From the NCBI GenBank assembly GCA_950022295.1, contig OX465597.1, positions 380,029,016-380,093,015 of the forward strand: 64,000 nt of DNA, given 5' to 3'. The translations under genes and the position numbers were made by a program. Shown piece by piece: positions 33,268 through 44,170 of the stretch. Every line of letters begins with the position of its first letter. Within the stretch, counting starts at the first letter, position 1. Under the pieces are notes generated by a model. The model was not told the origin of the DNA. It was given only the letters and a program-made list of their open reading frames with translations, and made no database searches. Origin of the DNA: Bromus sterilis (Eukaryota; Streptophyta; Magnoliopsida; Poales; Poaceae).

Positions 33268-35079
33268 GGTGGTGAGGAATAGGGGCCAGAAATTTAAGGA
33301 ACCCAGCAAACCCAGCGGCCCAGTAATGACTAGACCAATGCATGGCTTCCGGGATGCTTTAGACGTATGTGGTTTGATGGACATCGGATGTAAAGGGCGC
33401 TGGTGGACTTTCGAGAGGAGGGTTGCTGGAGGAACCTATACCCGTGTGCGCCTAGACAGAGGAGTTGTTGATAGCCAATTTAAGGAATAGGGGCAAGTGG
33501 CAACGTCCCTACTAGGGTTTAAGGACTTCAAACTTTTCAACTTGTCTCTCTTGGCGCGGCAGGCATGGAGGATACTTAATAATTCGAAAACGTTGGCAGC
33601 ACGTATGCTAAAAGCAATCTATTTCCCTGACTGTGATTTCCTTTCGGCATCACTTGGCAGCCACCCGTCGAAGGTGTGGCGATCGGTTCTGGAGGGGCGG
33701 GATACTCTGAAGGTCGGATTGATAAGAAGAATTGGAGATGGTCGAACTACGAGAATCTGGGAGGATGCATGGCTACCGAGGGAGGAAAACATGAGGCTGA
33801 TTGCCTGTTTGACTGCCAACCCTCCTAGCTTGGTACATGAAATCATAGACTCCGCTACAGCATCCTGGAACAGGGAGATAGTTGAGCAACTTTTCCTACC
33901 GGTCGACAGGAAACTTATCCTCGGAATTCCGCTGAGTACAATATTTTCAGAAGATAGGTGGGAATGGGCTCATAAAAAAAAGGGTGTCTTCACGGTAAAT
34001 CTGCTTATCAAATGTTAGTAAGAACAAAACTCCGAAGGGAGGATTGGCTTGAGGAGAGGCCGGCGCAATCCAATGAAGCTGGTGAGGCAACCTTTTGGAA
34101 GGAGCTTTGGGGCTGCATGTTACCGGCAAAAATCTGTCATTTTATGTGGCGTTTGGCAAAGCAATCAATCCCTACGAAAGATGTCAGAATGAGAAGGAAA
34201 ATGGCAGCATCAGAGAATTGCCAAGTATGTGGGGCGCGGGACCCTTGGAGGCACTCTCTCTTGGAGTGTAATCTGGCTCGGGCGGTGTGGGCACTGGAGG
34301 AGAGTGATGTTTTTGAGCTCTTAACGTCTATCAGAGTTCCTAAGGCTAAGTTATGGATAGCGGAGGTGATCAGTTCGGTGAATCAGAAAGAATCGGCTAT
34401 GGTTTTCACTACCATGTGGGCATTATGGCATGCTAGGAGAAAATTGCTTCTCGAAGATGTTCATCAGAGCCCACTTTCGACTCATATGTTCATCCGAAAT
34501 TTCATCAAGGATCTCGAGATCACTTTACCACCTACGGTCACAAGGGGTGTGCAAAAGGATGCAGTTAGACGTGGTTGGACAGCACCAGAACCGGGTGTGA
34601 TACACATTAGAGTGGATGGTGGTCTCTCCAGGAATGGAGAGGTGGGAGCTGTGGCTGCAGTCTGTCGGGATCATAATGGTGTCTTCAAGGGATCTTCGGC
34701 GGTAGTCTACCCCGGTATCACCGACCCGGTTTGTTTGGAGATGATGGCGTGCAGAGAGGCGCAGGCTTTGGCTCAAGATCTCATGTTTACAAAAATTGTC
34801 ATCTCAGGAGATTCCAAGAACACCAATAGTGACATCAAGGAAGAATCGGGAGGCTTGCATAGTTTGATCACATCGGAGGTAATAGCTAATAGAACTTTAT
34901 TTGAAGTCTGTAATTTTATTTTCGAAGGAAGAAATTATAATCCCGATGCTCATCATTTAGTTAAGTTTGCTTCTAGTTTAAATCAGGGTAAGCACTTATA
35001 AATTTTAGATCCACATGATCCAGCATGTATTCCGAAAATGTTGGTTATGAATGAATAGAAAGTGTCTTCGCAAAAAAAA
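33268..35079 (+). mobile_element. L1-type LINE, internally deleted, between kinase and PPR genes
   Basis: Flanked by perfect 16-bp TSDs and ending in a short A-tract (35072-35079). Coding remnants, in order: the C-terminal end of an endonuclease (about 33330-33487, FRDALDVCGLMDIG...TRVRLDRGV), an in-frame stop, the post-RT region with LGFKDFKLFNLSLLARQAW, then the zinc-binding region (FHWR-like CHFMWRLAKQSIPT, NCQVC...HSLLEC) and an RNase H domain (about 34605-34980, HIRVDGGLSRNG). The catalytic RT core (FADD motif) is missing between 33487 and 33500, so the copy is dead. Confidence 0.82.
34012..35001 (+). pseudogene. LINE ORF2 C-terminal part: zinc-binding and RNase H
   Basis: A 329-codon open stretch. 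Residues 25-120 hold the RT-associated zinc-binding pattern (FWKELWGC, KICHFMWRLA, CQVCGA, C-x-L). Residues from about 200 form an RNase H-like fold with IRVDGG (first catalytic Asp), CLEMMACREAQAL (Glu) and ISGDSKN (Asp). A frameshift just upstream separates it from 33497-34018. Non-functional as part of a deleted LINE. Confidence 0.7.
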
Positions 35080-35095
35080 CCAGCGCCAAAAATCT
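35080..35095. repeat. LINE target-site duplication, 3' copy
   Basis: CCAGCGCCAAAAATCT directly after the A-tract; the PPR start codon is 58 bp further on. Confidence 0.85.
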
Positions 35096-35153
35096 CCTAT
35101 CCGTTTCCCCGCTGCCGCGCCACTCCCAGCTCCTGTCCACACCCCAACACCAA

Positions 35154-37136
35154 ATGCCACCGACGGCAGCAGCAGCGGCGGCCGCCGCCCTCCCTTCTCC
35201 CTCGCCCCACCGTCGCTCCTCCGCCGCAAGCGCAAAGTCCATCTGGCTAAACCCCAACCTCCCGAGCTCCCACCCCCTCCACCTCCACAAATCCGCGGAG
35301 CTCCAGCGCCAGCGCCAGCGCCAGGACCCCGCCCCCGACATCGCCGCCCTCGTGGCGGCGCTCTCCGCCGCGCGCGCGGCCCCCGACCTAGCCTCCGCGC
35401 TCTCCCCGCACCGTCCCGTATCGCCGCGCCTCCTCTGCACGCTCCTCTCCCGCCTCCCGGACCCGCGCCGCGGCGTCGCCCTGCTCGACCTCCTGGCGCC
35501 CGACCTCCCCTCGTCGGCGCTCCTCGTACCGTACAACCTCCTGCTCCGCGCCGCCTCCCGCGCCGGGAAGCTCCGCCTCGCCTCGGGCCTCCTCCTCGAG
35601 ATGCGCGACAGGGGCGTCGCCGCCGACGCCTTCTCCTACTCCACGCTCCTCGCGGCGCTCACCCGCGCGGGCCACCTCGACCACGCGCTCACCTTCCTCC
35701 CGCTCATGGAGGCCGACGCCGTGGCGCCGGACCTCGTGCTCTTCTCCAACCTCATCCACCTCGCCCTCCGCGCCGGCGACGCGCCCAAGGCGCTCGCGCT
35801 CTTCTCCCGCCTCCGGGCCGCGGGGATCAGGCCCGACCTCAAGGCCTACAACGCCGCCATCGCCGCCTACTGCAAGTCCGACCTGCTCCGCGACGCCAAG
35901 CGCCTGCTGCTCCACGACGTCCCCGCCGACGGCGTGGCGCCCGACGCCGAGTCCTACGCCCCGGTCCTCGCCGCGCTCGCGCGCCGCGGCCGGCACCTCG
36001 CGGCGGTCTCGCTCTTCTCGCACATGCGCGCCGTGGCGCGCGTCAAGCCCGACCTCTCCGTCTTCAACATCATGCTCAGCGCGTACGGCCAGCTCGACCT
36101 CGCGCGCGATGCCGACCGGCTCTTCTGGTCCATGCGCCGCGCCGGCGTGCCGCCGAGCGTCGTCACCTACAACACCATGCTCCGCGTGTACGGAGACGCC
36201 GGGCTGTTCGGGGAGGCGGTCCACCTCTTCGGCCTCATGTGCAGCAGCGCTTCCTCCGACGGCGGCAACACCGGCGTCGTCAAACCCAACGTGGTGACTT
36301 ACAACACCATGATCGCCGTCCACGGCAAGGCGCTGGAGGACGACAAGGCGGGCAGCCTGGTGCAGGAAATGCAGGCCAATGGCATCCAGCCCAACGCCGT
36401 CACCTACTCCACCGTCCTGTCAATCTGGGTGAAGGCCGGGAAGCTGGACCGCGCCGCCAAGCTCTTCGAGAAGCTGCGGGAGTCCGGCACGGAGATCGAC
36501 CCGGTGCTGTACCAGACGATGGTGGTCGCGTACGAGCGCGCCGGGCTGGTCTCGCAGTCCAAGCGACTGCTGCGCGAGCTCAGGGACCCGGACCAGGCCA
36601 TCCCCAAGGAGACGGCCATGAAGATCCTGGCTAGCGCCGGGAGGGTGGAGGAGGCCGCGTGGCTGTTCCGCCGCGCGGTGCACACCGGCGAGGTGAAGGA
36701 CCCGTCGGTGCACAGGGCGATGATAGGCCTGTTCGCCAAGAACAGGAGGCACCGGAGCGTGGTGGAGGTGTTCGACGAGATGAGGAAGCTGGGGCACCTG
36801 CCGGACTCGGAGACGATCGCCCTCACCATGAACGCCTACGGCAAGCTCAAGGAGTTCGACAGGGCCGCGGGGCTGTACCGGGCGCTGAGGGAGGAAGGCT
36901 GCGTGTTCTCGGACCGGGTGCACTTCCAGATGCTCAGCTTGCTCGGCGCTCAGCAGGACTTCGACGAGCTGGAGCGGCTCGTCGGCGAGCTTAGCCATGA
37001 CCCCAGCATCGACAAGAGGGAGCTCTATCTCGTGTCCGCTGGGGTGTATGAGAGAGCGCACAGGTTTGATGAGGCGGCACAGATTATCACTCAGATACGA
37101 AGTTCCAGCGATTCTCAACTCCAGAAACTCAGATAA
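35154..37136 (+). CDS. P-class pentatricopeptide repeat protein, probably chloroplast-targeted
   Basis: Single-exon frame of 660 aa, normal for intronless PPR genes. Residues 1-50 are Ala/Ser/Pro/Arg-rich with almost no acid, like a transit peptide. From about 127 to 645 there are roughly 14 helical pairs of ~35 residues with PPR signatures (VPYNLLLRAASRAGK, AYNAAIAAYCK, VFNIMLSAYGQ, VVTYNTMLRVYGDAG, AVTYSTVLSIWVKAGK). No E, DYW or SMR domain follows, so it is a pure P-class RNA-binding protein, expected to stabilise, process or help splice an organelle transcript. By memory the best fit is the Arabidopsis At5g39980 type; this needs a search. The start at 35154 gives the full transit-like region. 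GC is extreme at the 5' end and falls toward 3'. A LINE lies 58 bp to 1.9 kb upstream of the start. Convergent with the phosphatase gene. Confidence 0.92.
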   Translation: MPPTAAAAAAAALPSPSPHRRSSAASAKSIWLNPNLPSSHPLHLHKSAELQRQRQRQDPAPDIAALVAALSAARAAPDLASALSPHRPVSPRLLCTLLSRLPDPRRGVALLDLLAPDLPSSALLVPYNLLLRAASRAGKLRLASGLLLEMRDRGVAADAFSYSTLLAALTRAGHLDHALTFLPLMEADAVAPDLVLFSNLIHLALRAGDAPKALALFSRLRAAGIRPDLKAYNAAIAAYCKSDLLRDAKRLLLHDVPADGVAPDAESYAPVLAALARRGRHLAAVSLFSHMRAVARVKPDLSVFNIMLSAYGQLDLARDADRLFWSMRRAGVPPSVVTYNTMLRVYGDAGLFGEAVHLFGLMCSSASSDGGNTGVVKPNVVTYNTMIAVHGKALEDDKAGSLVQEMQANGIQPNAVTYSTVLSIWVKAGKLDRAAKLFEKLRESGTEIDPVLYQTMVVAYERAGLVSQSKRLLRELRDPDQAIPKETAMKILASAGRVEEAAWLFRRAVHTGEVKDPSVHRAMIGLFAKNRRHRSVVEVFDEMRKLGHLPDSETIALTMNAYGKLKEFDRAAGLYRALREEGCVFSDRVHFQMLSLLGAQQDFDELERLVGELSHDPSIDKRELYLVSAGVYERAHRFDEAAQIITQIRSSSDSQLQKLR

Positions 37137-37743
37137 GGAAGAAGCTTCAGTGCCTCCTCTCATGTCCAGAGTTCAGGCTGCAGAGATTCTGACAAAATTT
37201 GAATGCCAGCAAGCTTACAAATTCAGTCTTGTGAATTGTATTTGTAAGTGCTCTCGTGTCTTGTGTGACTTCCTCAGAGATTAAATTATATGCTTATTGG
37301 GCTTAGGCCTATGTAAATATCAGATGGCTAGGCGCTTACAAACACATGATTTTGGTGTAATGCTGGTCAGATTCCCTGAACAAGTTTCTTCTTTTCTGAA
37401 TTTCCCTAGACATTTCTGACTGGAACCTTGATTAAAAGTTAATGGGGCCCCTTGACATCATTGTCATAGAGTTTGAACTGTGCATTAGATTAAATGAGCT
37501 ATCAACAAGCAAATTTACAACAAAAGGTGATATACAACAATTGATGTTAACACCAATACAGATGTGACATTCTGCTAGATTACAATTCCTTTTACCTCCA
37601 GACATGGCAATTCCGTATGAACAATGACATGATCTTATCATCAGGAAATCTAGAAATGAATATAAATAATAATGTACAAGTGCTCTCCCCCTAAGGGACA
37701 TATGGCGTGGCAGGCACTTGATTCTTCTCCATCTAAACATTTC
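37137..37743. other. Shared 3' region of the convergent PPR and phosphatase genes
   Basis: 607 bp between the two stop codons. AT-rich, with no ORF that I can support; it must hold both 3' UTRs and polyadenylation signals. Confidence 0.5.
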
Positions 37744-40656
37744 TTAGGGAGCCTGATCAGTTCGGGGGATGCCATGCTTTTGGAACCATTCAGGCATATG
37801 AAACCTTTCGTACAAGGCTGGTCTCACATCTCTCTGGACAGAGAGATGCTTCAGGAGTGGATAGATGACCTCCATAAGCTGAAAAACAGTACAGAAAAAA
37901 AATCAATAAATGTGCAAGACCGAAACCTTTAAATGACTGGCGTCCACGATCAGTTACTTGATCATCCGAGTGTTGTCCAGCTGAAAATGGAACACACGGT
38001 ATTCCATTCAAAGGCTGCAGTATGAAGCTGAACGGATTGTTGTCGACAAGGACGATTCTACAGAATTCTTTTGACACGCAAGAAAGGTCTTTCACATGCT
38101 CTCTGTATTCCCTGAAATTGTACATCTCCACCGATGTCAGAAAATGAACTTGCTCACTAATATATTTAGGTTATTTGCAATCAAGTATTATATGTACTGT
38201 GAGTTAAGCTTGCATCAAACAAGTATGATGTGCAGTGAAAAGAAAGCACCTATGCATGCATAGCTAAAGAAAGCACCATCAATTCATTACAGACGAGTAC
38301 AGGGACATGCCTTGTATCCAAGGACAATCAGTGAGCTGCTTCTTTCTTCTTTTTTCTAAAATTGGCGCTATAAGGCATGAGGAAGGGTATTGATGGACCA
38401 TGAAGAAGAGACAATAAATCCCTTACATTCTGGCCGTCCTGCCTTTACAGTGCATCAGCCTTCCATGGCAGGCATCGCACCACTGAGATCCAGGGTCACG
38501 GCCCCCAACAGTGCAGACTGTAGACTACTATCTTTGCTCTAATCCTTACACTACTCAAACATTGCAGACTATCATCTTCGCTCTAATCTTTTCAGTAATC
38601 ACCCATTGCATGGTACATTTGGTACATGACATGCCTTAAAAGAAAGGATTGTGTTAATATTGTCACTCAAATTGATGGGAATGACCAATCCCTAGTATTG
38701 AACTATACAAAATTATAAATTAACTACATGCGCTTTTCCACCTAAAGAACTGCTGGGTTGCATATGGCATTCAACGGATTAGTATGGTACACATCACAGA
38801 AAGAAAGCAAAGTAATGATGGCTATTATCAAGATGCAACAGCAACACACGATGTTACAAGGTCACTTGTATCCTATGGGGAGGTTTCTGTAACACTTACG
38901 TAGTAACAGTTGATGGACGATAGAGACGGAGTTTGAACCTGTTGTGAGCGTCTATTCTATCCACTAAAGGCCTTGCATAACCTGAGGAGAAATTTGGACA
39001 GGTATGGTAAGGACATAAGCTTAAGCTGATTGGGGTCATGTGACCAGACAGATGAATAAAATAATCGCAGCCACCATACCTTCCAAACCTGCTGTAAAGA
39101 GGACAAGATCGGCAAATTCACTAGTTTTCTGCAAGAACTCATGCAGGCCAGGACGTTCAAAAACAGTAACATGATTCACCTTTTGTTTTCCTTCAGCATC
39201 CTTTACAGCTCACACCACAGAAATTCCTTTATCAGTAATGATTAAAATGATCACACAATAAAGTAGCAAGAGCAGAAGTTCGGTACCTTATCAGTGGATA
39301 TGCACTCCATGTCAAAGCAATGTAATCCCGCTTCAACAGCTTGGGTGCGTACAATAGGAGGAAGACCAGATGATTCGTACGCAGAAACTAAAGTCTCATC
39401 CAGATCAAGCACTACCTGAAAAGGCAGTCGATATTTATTCAGATACAATAAATGGGTTTATAGGAGAACTTTTAAAGGTGACTTCACATAAAATGTGGCT
39501 CAGATTTAGTTTTAACACAAATATTAATTCAGTTAATTCTATTTTGTGAAACCAAAATCTCATCAGTAGGAGAATGCAAGTTGTTTCCCTGTCCAAACTC
39601 ACGAGACCCTATTATGAGTATATGTGCCAGAGAAATGACACACATCCGATTCATCTATCGTCAGCCAAATGCATAATCTCACAATTCAGCTCAAATCACG
39701 ATGCTAGTATTGAGGGGGAGGCTCAAATATCTATAAGTAACAACAGTGACATGAAGTTCATCTCTCACATATTGACTGCAAGATCAATGATCTCAAACAA
39801 TATATGGCCTGGTTAAGTATTTGATCTACCAAGGTAGCAACACTGGGATCCCGTAAATTCTCTAAACCAGCCCTTGTCTAGAGACGTGATTAGTGCAGTT
39901 GTCAGCTACTAAAACCAATAACCCTTGTTTTTTTGGGGGAAGTAAAATTGTGGGCTACTAACACGGTAACATCGCTAAGCTTTTGTTTTGGATTTGCAAC
40001 ACCGTCGGTGCTGGGAGAAGACGGTATTTTACCACTCAACAACCCAAAATGGCTTGTTCTATAGCACACATACAAATTCAGCAGCAAAGAAAGCACATCA
40101 ATCAAGCTAACTGAATTAAGCAGGCAAAACGCCCAATTGGCTCAAATCAATGGCTCCGCCTAATCCCAAATCACCGCCGGAAGACCGAAATGGACTGCAA
40201 TCGGATAGAGACACTCCTCCTACATCCACTTCCTGATGAAATGGAATCCATCTCCTTCCAAGGCACCTATTGCCCCCTTGCCCAGAACGCCAATTAGCTC
40301 AAAATAATCCAATCAAAAACCGAATCTTGCCGTACCGTGAGGCGCTCCAGGGGCTCGGGCGGGGGCGTCGGGACGGGGGCGGCGTCGGCCGGGATCTCGG
40401 AGCGGAGCGGCATGAAGGCCACCTCCGGCGACGGCTGGTCGGAGGCGGCCGTGGCGGGGAGGAGCGGGTAGCGGAAGCCGACGAAGGAGAGGAGCTGGGC
40501 GCAGGAGGGCGTGCCGCGGAGGATCTGGAGCAGGACCTGGAGGAGGAAGCCGATCCAGCCCACGACCGCCTGCCACGCCTGCGTCGCCGCCTTCCCGCGC
40601 TGCTGGTGCTGCGCCGCCGCCGCGGCGGTCGGCGAGTAGACCTCCGCCGCTGCCAT
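37744..40656 (-). CDS. Membrane-anchored DxDxT phosphatase (CTD small phosphatase/Dullard-like), 6 exons
   Basis: Minus-strand exons 40656-40336, 39415-39287, 39200-39080, 38981-38900, 38111-37958 and 37878-37744 join in frame at GT-AG sites to give 313 aa. Residues about 27-47 (AWQAVVGWIGFLLQVLLQIL) form one hydrophobic segment, likely a membrane anchor. The HAD phosphatase core starts at 108 with DLDET (catalytic Asp111 and Asp113, Thr115), then LFTAGLEGYA (185-193, motif II) and LVDNNP (239-244, motif III), with WF near the C-terminus. This is the FCP/SCP/Dullard family, which removes phosphate from Ser/Thr of RNA polymerase II CTD or other proteins; the N-terminal anchor favours a Dullard-like enzyme at nuclear envelope/ER. 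An ATG at 40860 would add 68 Pro/Arg-rich residues, but 40656 (MAAAEVY) is the likelier start. All catalytic residues are present. Confidence 0.9.
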
Positions 40657-42115
40657 GGGCGCCAGGGGCGGTCTGTCCGGCCGCGCGGCGGGCGGGAGGG
40701 GGCGGGCGAGGGGAAGGCGAGGCCGGAGGCGACCGGAGGGGGAGGAGGAGGTGGTGGTCGGGCCTTTGTGGGCGCGTGCACGTACGTGGGGGCGGGCGTG
40801 CCCGGGTGGGCTTAGCGGGACAGGGGATCGTTGATTGGGGGGTAGATTTCGTGGGCCCACCGGCCAGAGAGAGTGCGCAGCTTAACCGGCGAGCTGCCGG
40901 AAGTAATAATTATCTTACTACGTGCACCCGGATTTTTCTCTAGGTTTACACTAGATTTTATTTTAATCCGTGTGCATTTCTGGCTGCTGGCTTTGATGCT
41001 TATTAGCTCCTCATCTTAAATTTGAATTTATTTTTTCGATGAAAGTATCGGTTTTGGTGCAGTAACGTTGACGTGCTGACGAGTCAATCATGCTTCGTTG
41101 ATTTTGTCTGCTTGAAAAAGGTTTCGTCGATTTCGGCAGTTTATTTTGCATTGTCATACAGTAGTAGTTTCCAACCATCTAGATTAAGATAAGATACAAA
41201 TCTCTTTGCTAGGCCATTTGCAGTAATAATTAAACTTTAGCCAAATCGAGCCACGCTACCGTCGTAAAATCCTAGTATGAGTTTAGTGGCCGCTTAGGTT
41301 AAGATGAAAAAGCGGACGATCGTTTCTGCGAACTCAGATAGTTACAGTCAGGTGCTTAACCTTTTCGATCTGCAACTGTGAGAGATCGATATTCCTTTTC
41401 TCCAAAGGTGAAAGATATCATCATGCCGTGTTTATTGCCTTGCAACGAGGGGAAAAGGATGGCCTGATGAGATATTTCTTTCTTGGTGAGTATACCTAAG
41501 TGGGTCGTTTTCGCAAAAGGTTTGTAACCTGAGTAAGCAGGCACCTCTGATTCCTTTTGTGTTCTCAACAACAGTGAGAACGACGTGGGCCATGGTCACT
41601 GAATATACTACCGGTATTGTCGTGCACAAGTTCCATACTGCTAGTAAAAGACACCTAACTGGAGCCAGCCAATGAGAGAGACACACAAGGATCTTATCTA
41701 CTTAGGGTGGAGTCATGTCCATCACGTGCATATATAATAGTAAAAGTTTAAGAAAATCTTCTATATCAGTATATTTTTTAGAATTAGAGTTTTTATTTAA
41801 TTGAAAACATTGATTTTAGATTGAATTTTTAATTTTAACTTCTCAACAATTTTCAAGGAGCTCTTTCAAGTGAGGTGTTTAATTTTGAATTTGATTCATG
41901 ATTTTGATTGGATGATGATTTCTCAAATCAAGCAGAACCAACCAGCTTATAAAAAATAAAAATACATTAATCTCGTACCCCTCTTGTCATCTGACGGAAA
42001 ATAAATGCTAACATGTGATACTGTTCCATCTATATAATACATGTGCTACATGCGATCACCACCGTAAGAAACTTCCCTGCATACATATGAACTAATTTAT
42101 ATATTAAAAAAATTA
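40657..42115. other. Phosphatase gene promoter side and intergenic spacer
   Basis: GC-rich to about 40900 (leader and promoter of the minus gene), then AT-rich. No further gene or named repeat seen. Confidence 0.4.
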
Positions 42116-42419
42116 GGCTGCGTTTGGGAACCTAAGTTTTGATAAAGTAATTGAAGAATACTGTGGTCTTCTCAGAAACCATTGTTTTAGAAACTTTGAG
42201 GTGTTTGCCTTAAAAAAATACCATAGTTTTATAAACCGTAGTATTCTCAATACCATGTTTTTTTTTAAGTATTTAAGAAAGAGGTCTTCACTAGTTTTTT
42301 TCTGAACTGAAAAGAAAAACTGTGGTTTTTAGAAACTAAAGTATTCATTGCCCAGGGAATTGAATACTAAGGTTTTCGATTACTATGGTTTTAAGAATAC
42401 TCCATTGCCAAACTAGGCC
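42116..42419. mobile_element. Tourist-like MITE (PIF/Harbinger type)
   Basis: 304 bp flanked by TTA on both sides (42113-42115, 42420-42422). Inverted ends GGCTGCGTTTGGGAACC and, from the right, GGCCTAGTTTGGCAATGG. The interior is AT-rich with many short TACTATGGTTTT-like repeats and no ORF. Confidence 0.7.
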
Positions 42420-42959
42420 TTATACCTTAAAAGAGCTCATCAAAATACCGCATTGTAAAAAATGAAAACATACTTCATCATCTCCCCTTTATAAAATCTC
42501 AACAACAACAAACGTGTAGCAAAGCGCTCTCAATCCTTCTAGTTTTGTATAATTCTGCCCATGGTAAATCAAATATTGGTGAATGTATCCGGAGGAAATC
42601 GTGTTTGATGATATTTAAAATAAAATAAAATTGCAGTTTGTTGGAGAGGTGACGTCCTACAAACATGTACAATTTCATATTCAAATTCAACTTCACTTTG
42701 GAACTACAGTATGGAAAAGCAAAAGCCATCAATAAAAAACTGTGAAATTGTTTGGATGGCTGCTGATTTTTTTGCCTTTTAGCTCTCAAATTAAATTGGA
42801 AACCGAATTTTATTTTTTTTGTAAAACATGTGACACATTACAAAAATTGTAACATAATTTGCACCGGATTCCACCGAATATCTTTTCAAAGCATTGTTGT
42901 TGCACCTACCATAAAAACATAAACTTGATCCGTGGGCACTAGCATCAGGATGTATTTTT
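42420..42959. other. AT-rich spacer
   Basis: Nothing supported apart from what may be the tail of the SINE that begins near 43073 on the minus strand. Confidence 0.3.
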
Positions 42960-43073
42960 AAGAGAACCCACCCTTGTGAGAAATAGAAATCGCTTTCGAT
43001 GGGAATCGAACTCTAGCCGTTGGGATGCGCCACTACAACCCATGCCATTAGGCTACTGGCTAGTTCTCTATCC
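42960..43073 (-). mobile_element. tRNA-derived SINE head
   Basis: On the minus strand an A box TAGCCTAATGGCA (43055-43043) and a B box GAGTTCGATTC (43013-43003) are spaced as in tRNA genes. The following sequence is not tRNA-like. This fits an Au-type SINE; the 3' end and TSD could not be placed. Confidence 0.55.
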
Positions 43074-43105
43074 GTAGAAACAACAAGTATCCTCCACGTC
43101 ACGAC

Positions 43106-43255
43106 ATGCGAGTTCAAGCTAATATGTGGATTTTATTTTGAGATAGCAACTCATGGAATTATTCTCACAAAAATTACTCATGAAATTATTGTGGTGTGGT
43201 TTTTTGTGTGCTTGCTTAATGTCAGAAAGAAACATATATTAGCTTGAACTCGCAT
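43106..43255. repeat. Inverted repeat with ~21-bp arms
   Basis: ATGCGAGTTCAAGCTAATATG (43106-43126) is the complement of TATTAGCTTGAACTCGCAT plus flanks (43233-43255), with about 105 bp between. It could form a hairpin, or mark two ends of a small foldback element. Confidence 0.6.
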
Positions 43256-43729
43256 ACCATGATGAGGTTTTTTAGTTTATGCCTCCGCTCATAGAGAGGT
43301 ACTACCACTACGCAACCTACGTATTCCCTGAGGACATGTGAATCATTGACCAAGTACCGTGGAAAATGCCGTGGTAAATCAAGGAGAGCGTTGAATTTTT
43401 GCAGACTTTGTACGAGCAAGTTTTAGAGCATCTCCAGCCGTTCGCCCCCCTAAGGCGATTTTCGGCGCTATTTTAGCGCCGCTTAGGGCGCCTGGGCGGC
43501 GAAAACGGCTTGGAGGCCTCGGCTACCCAGCCACGGCCCCAAGATAGCCTCAAGTTCGGCCAAATTTCATCAAATATAGTCGAACTTCAGCGAAATTTAT
43601 AAATGTTCGGTCTAAATTTATTACATAGGTAGGAAATAAAAAAACTACTAGGTCGCCGCCTTCACTGCTCGCCGCCTCCTGCGGCACCGTCGTCGCCGCT
43701 CGACGCCGACGACGCTCGCCGCCCTCCGT

Positions 43730-44170
43730 TCACGGGTACTCGAGGCGCGGCTCGTTGCCGTCCTGGATGTGGTAGAGAACATTGAGGAGCGTGCGCTCCT
43801 CGGGGCTCCACCACAGCATCCGGCTGAGGCGGTTCATCGGGGCCGACACCGGTTCCAGCCCTTCGGTGGAGGCGAGCGCCTGATTGCGGCGCTCCTCGAA
43901 GTGCGCCATCCAGCGGGCGAAGTTGCCCGCCGCGTTCGCTGGGTCAGCGAGCTCGGCCTCCGTCATTGTGGAGCGGATGGCGAGGACTTCCCGGTCGAAC
44001 TGAGCGCCTTGAGGCAGCGGCGGCACCGGCACGCCGGCGGCACTGAGCACCCAGCCGCGCGGTATCCTCATGTTCGGCGGGCAGGGGTAGTTCCCCTGGG
44101 ACAGGAGGATCACCTCAGCTTGGGTGAGGGAGCGGCGGATGCCGTTCATGTTGCGGTGATCGTGGTCCAT
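43730..44170 (-). CDS. ORF carried by the Harbinger-type element, unknown function
   Basis: 146-aa frame from ATG at 44170 (MDHDHRNMNGIRR). It is predicted mostly helical, with a central part RWMAHFEERRNQALAS and a C-terminal ERTLLNVLYHIQDGNEP. I do not recognise a domain. It is wholly inside the TIRs and could be a captured host fragment or an element-specific protein. The frame has no internal stops, but GC-rich DNA of this length can stay open by chance. Confidence 0.35.
   Translation of the reverse strand: MDHDHRNMNGIRRSLTQAEVILLSQGNYPCPPNMRIPRGWVLSAAGVPVPPLPQGAQFDREVLAIRSTMTEAELADPANAAGNFARWMAHFEERRNQALASTEGLEPVSAPMNRLSRMLWWSPEERTLLNVLYHIQDGNEPRLEYP

Noticed and set aside
35388..36323. 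311-aa minus-strand frame over the PPR gene
   Set aside because: Antisense shadow of the GC-rich PPR coding sequence; low-complexity Glu/Gly/Val composition and no domain.
35051..36634. 527-aa plus-strand frame overlapping the PPR gene in another frame
   Set aside because: Arg/Pro/Ala low complexity caused by high GC; the 35154-37136 frame has clear PPR repeats.
40270..40815. 181-aa plus-strand frame over phosphatase exon 1
   Set aside because: Antisense shadow, Gly/Arg/Glu low complexity; the minus strand encodes a proper first exon.
40657..40860. Upstream in-frame ATG extending the phosphatase N-terminus by 68 aa
   Set aside because: The extension is Pro/Arg-rich without features; the downstream ATG gives a typical length and an N-terminal membrane segment.
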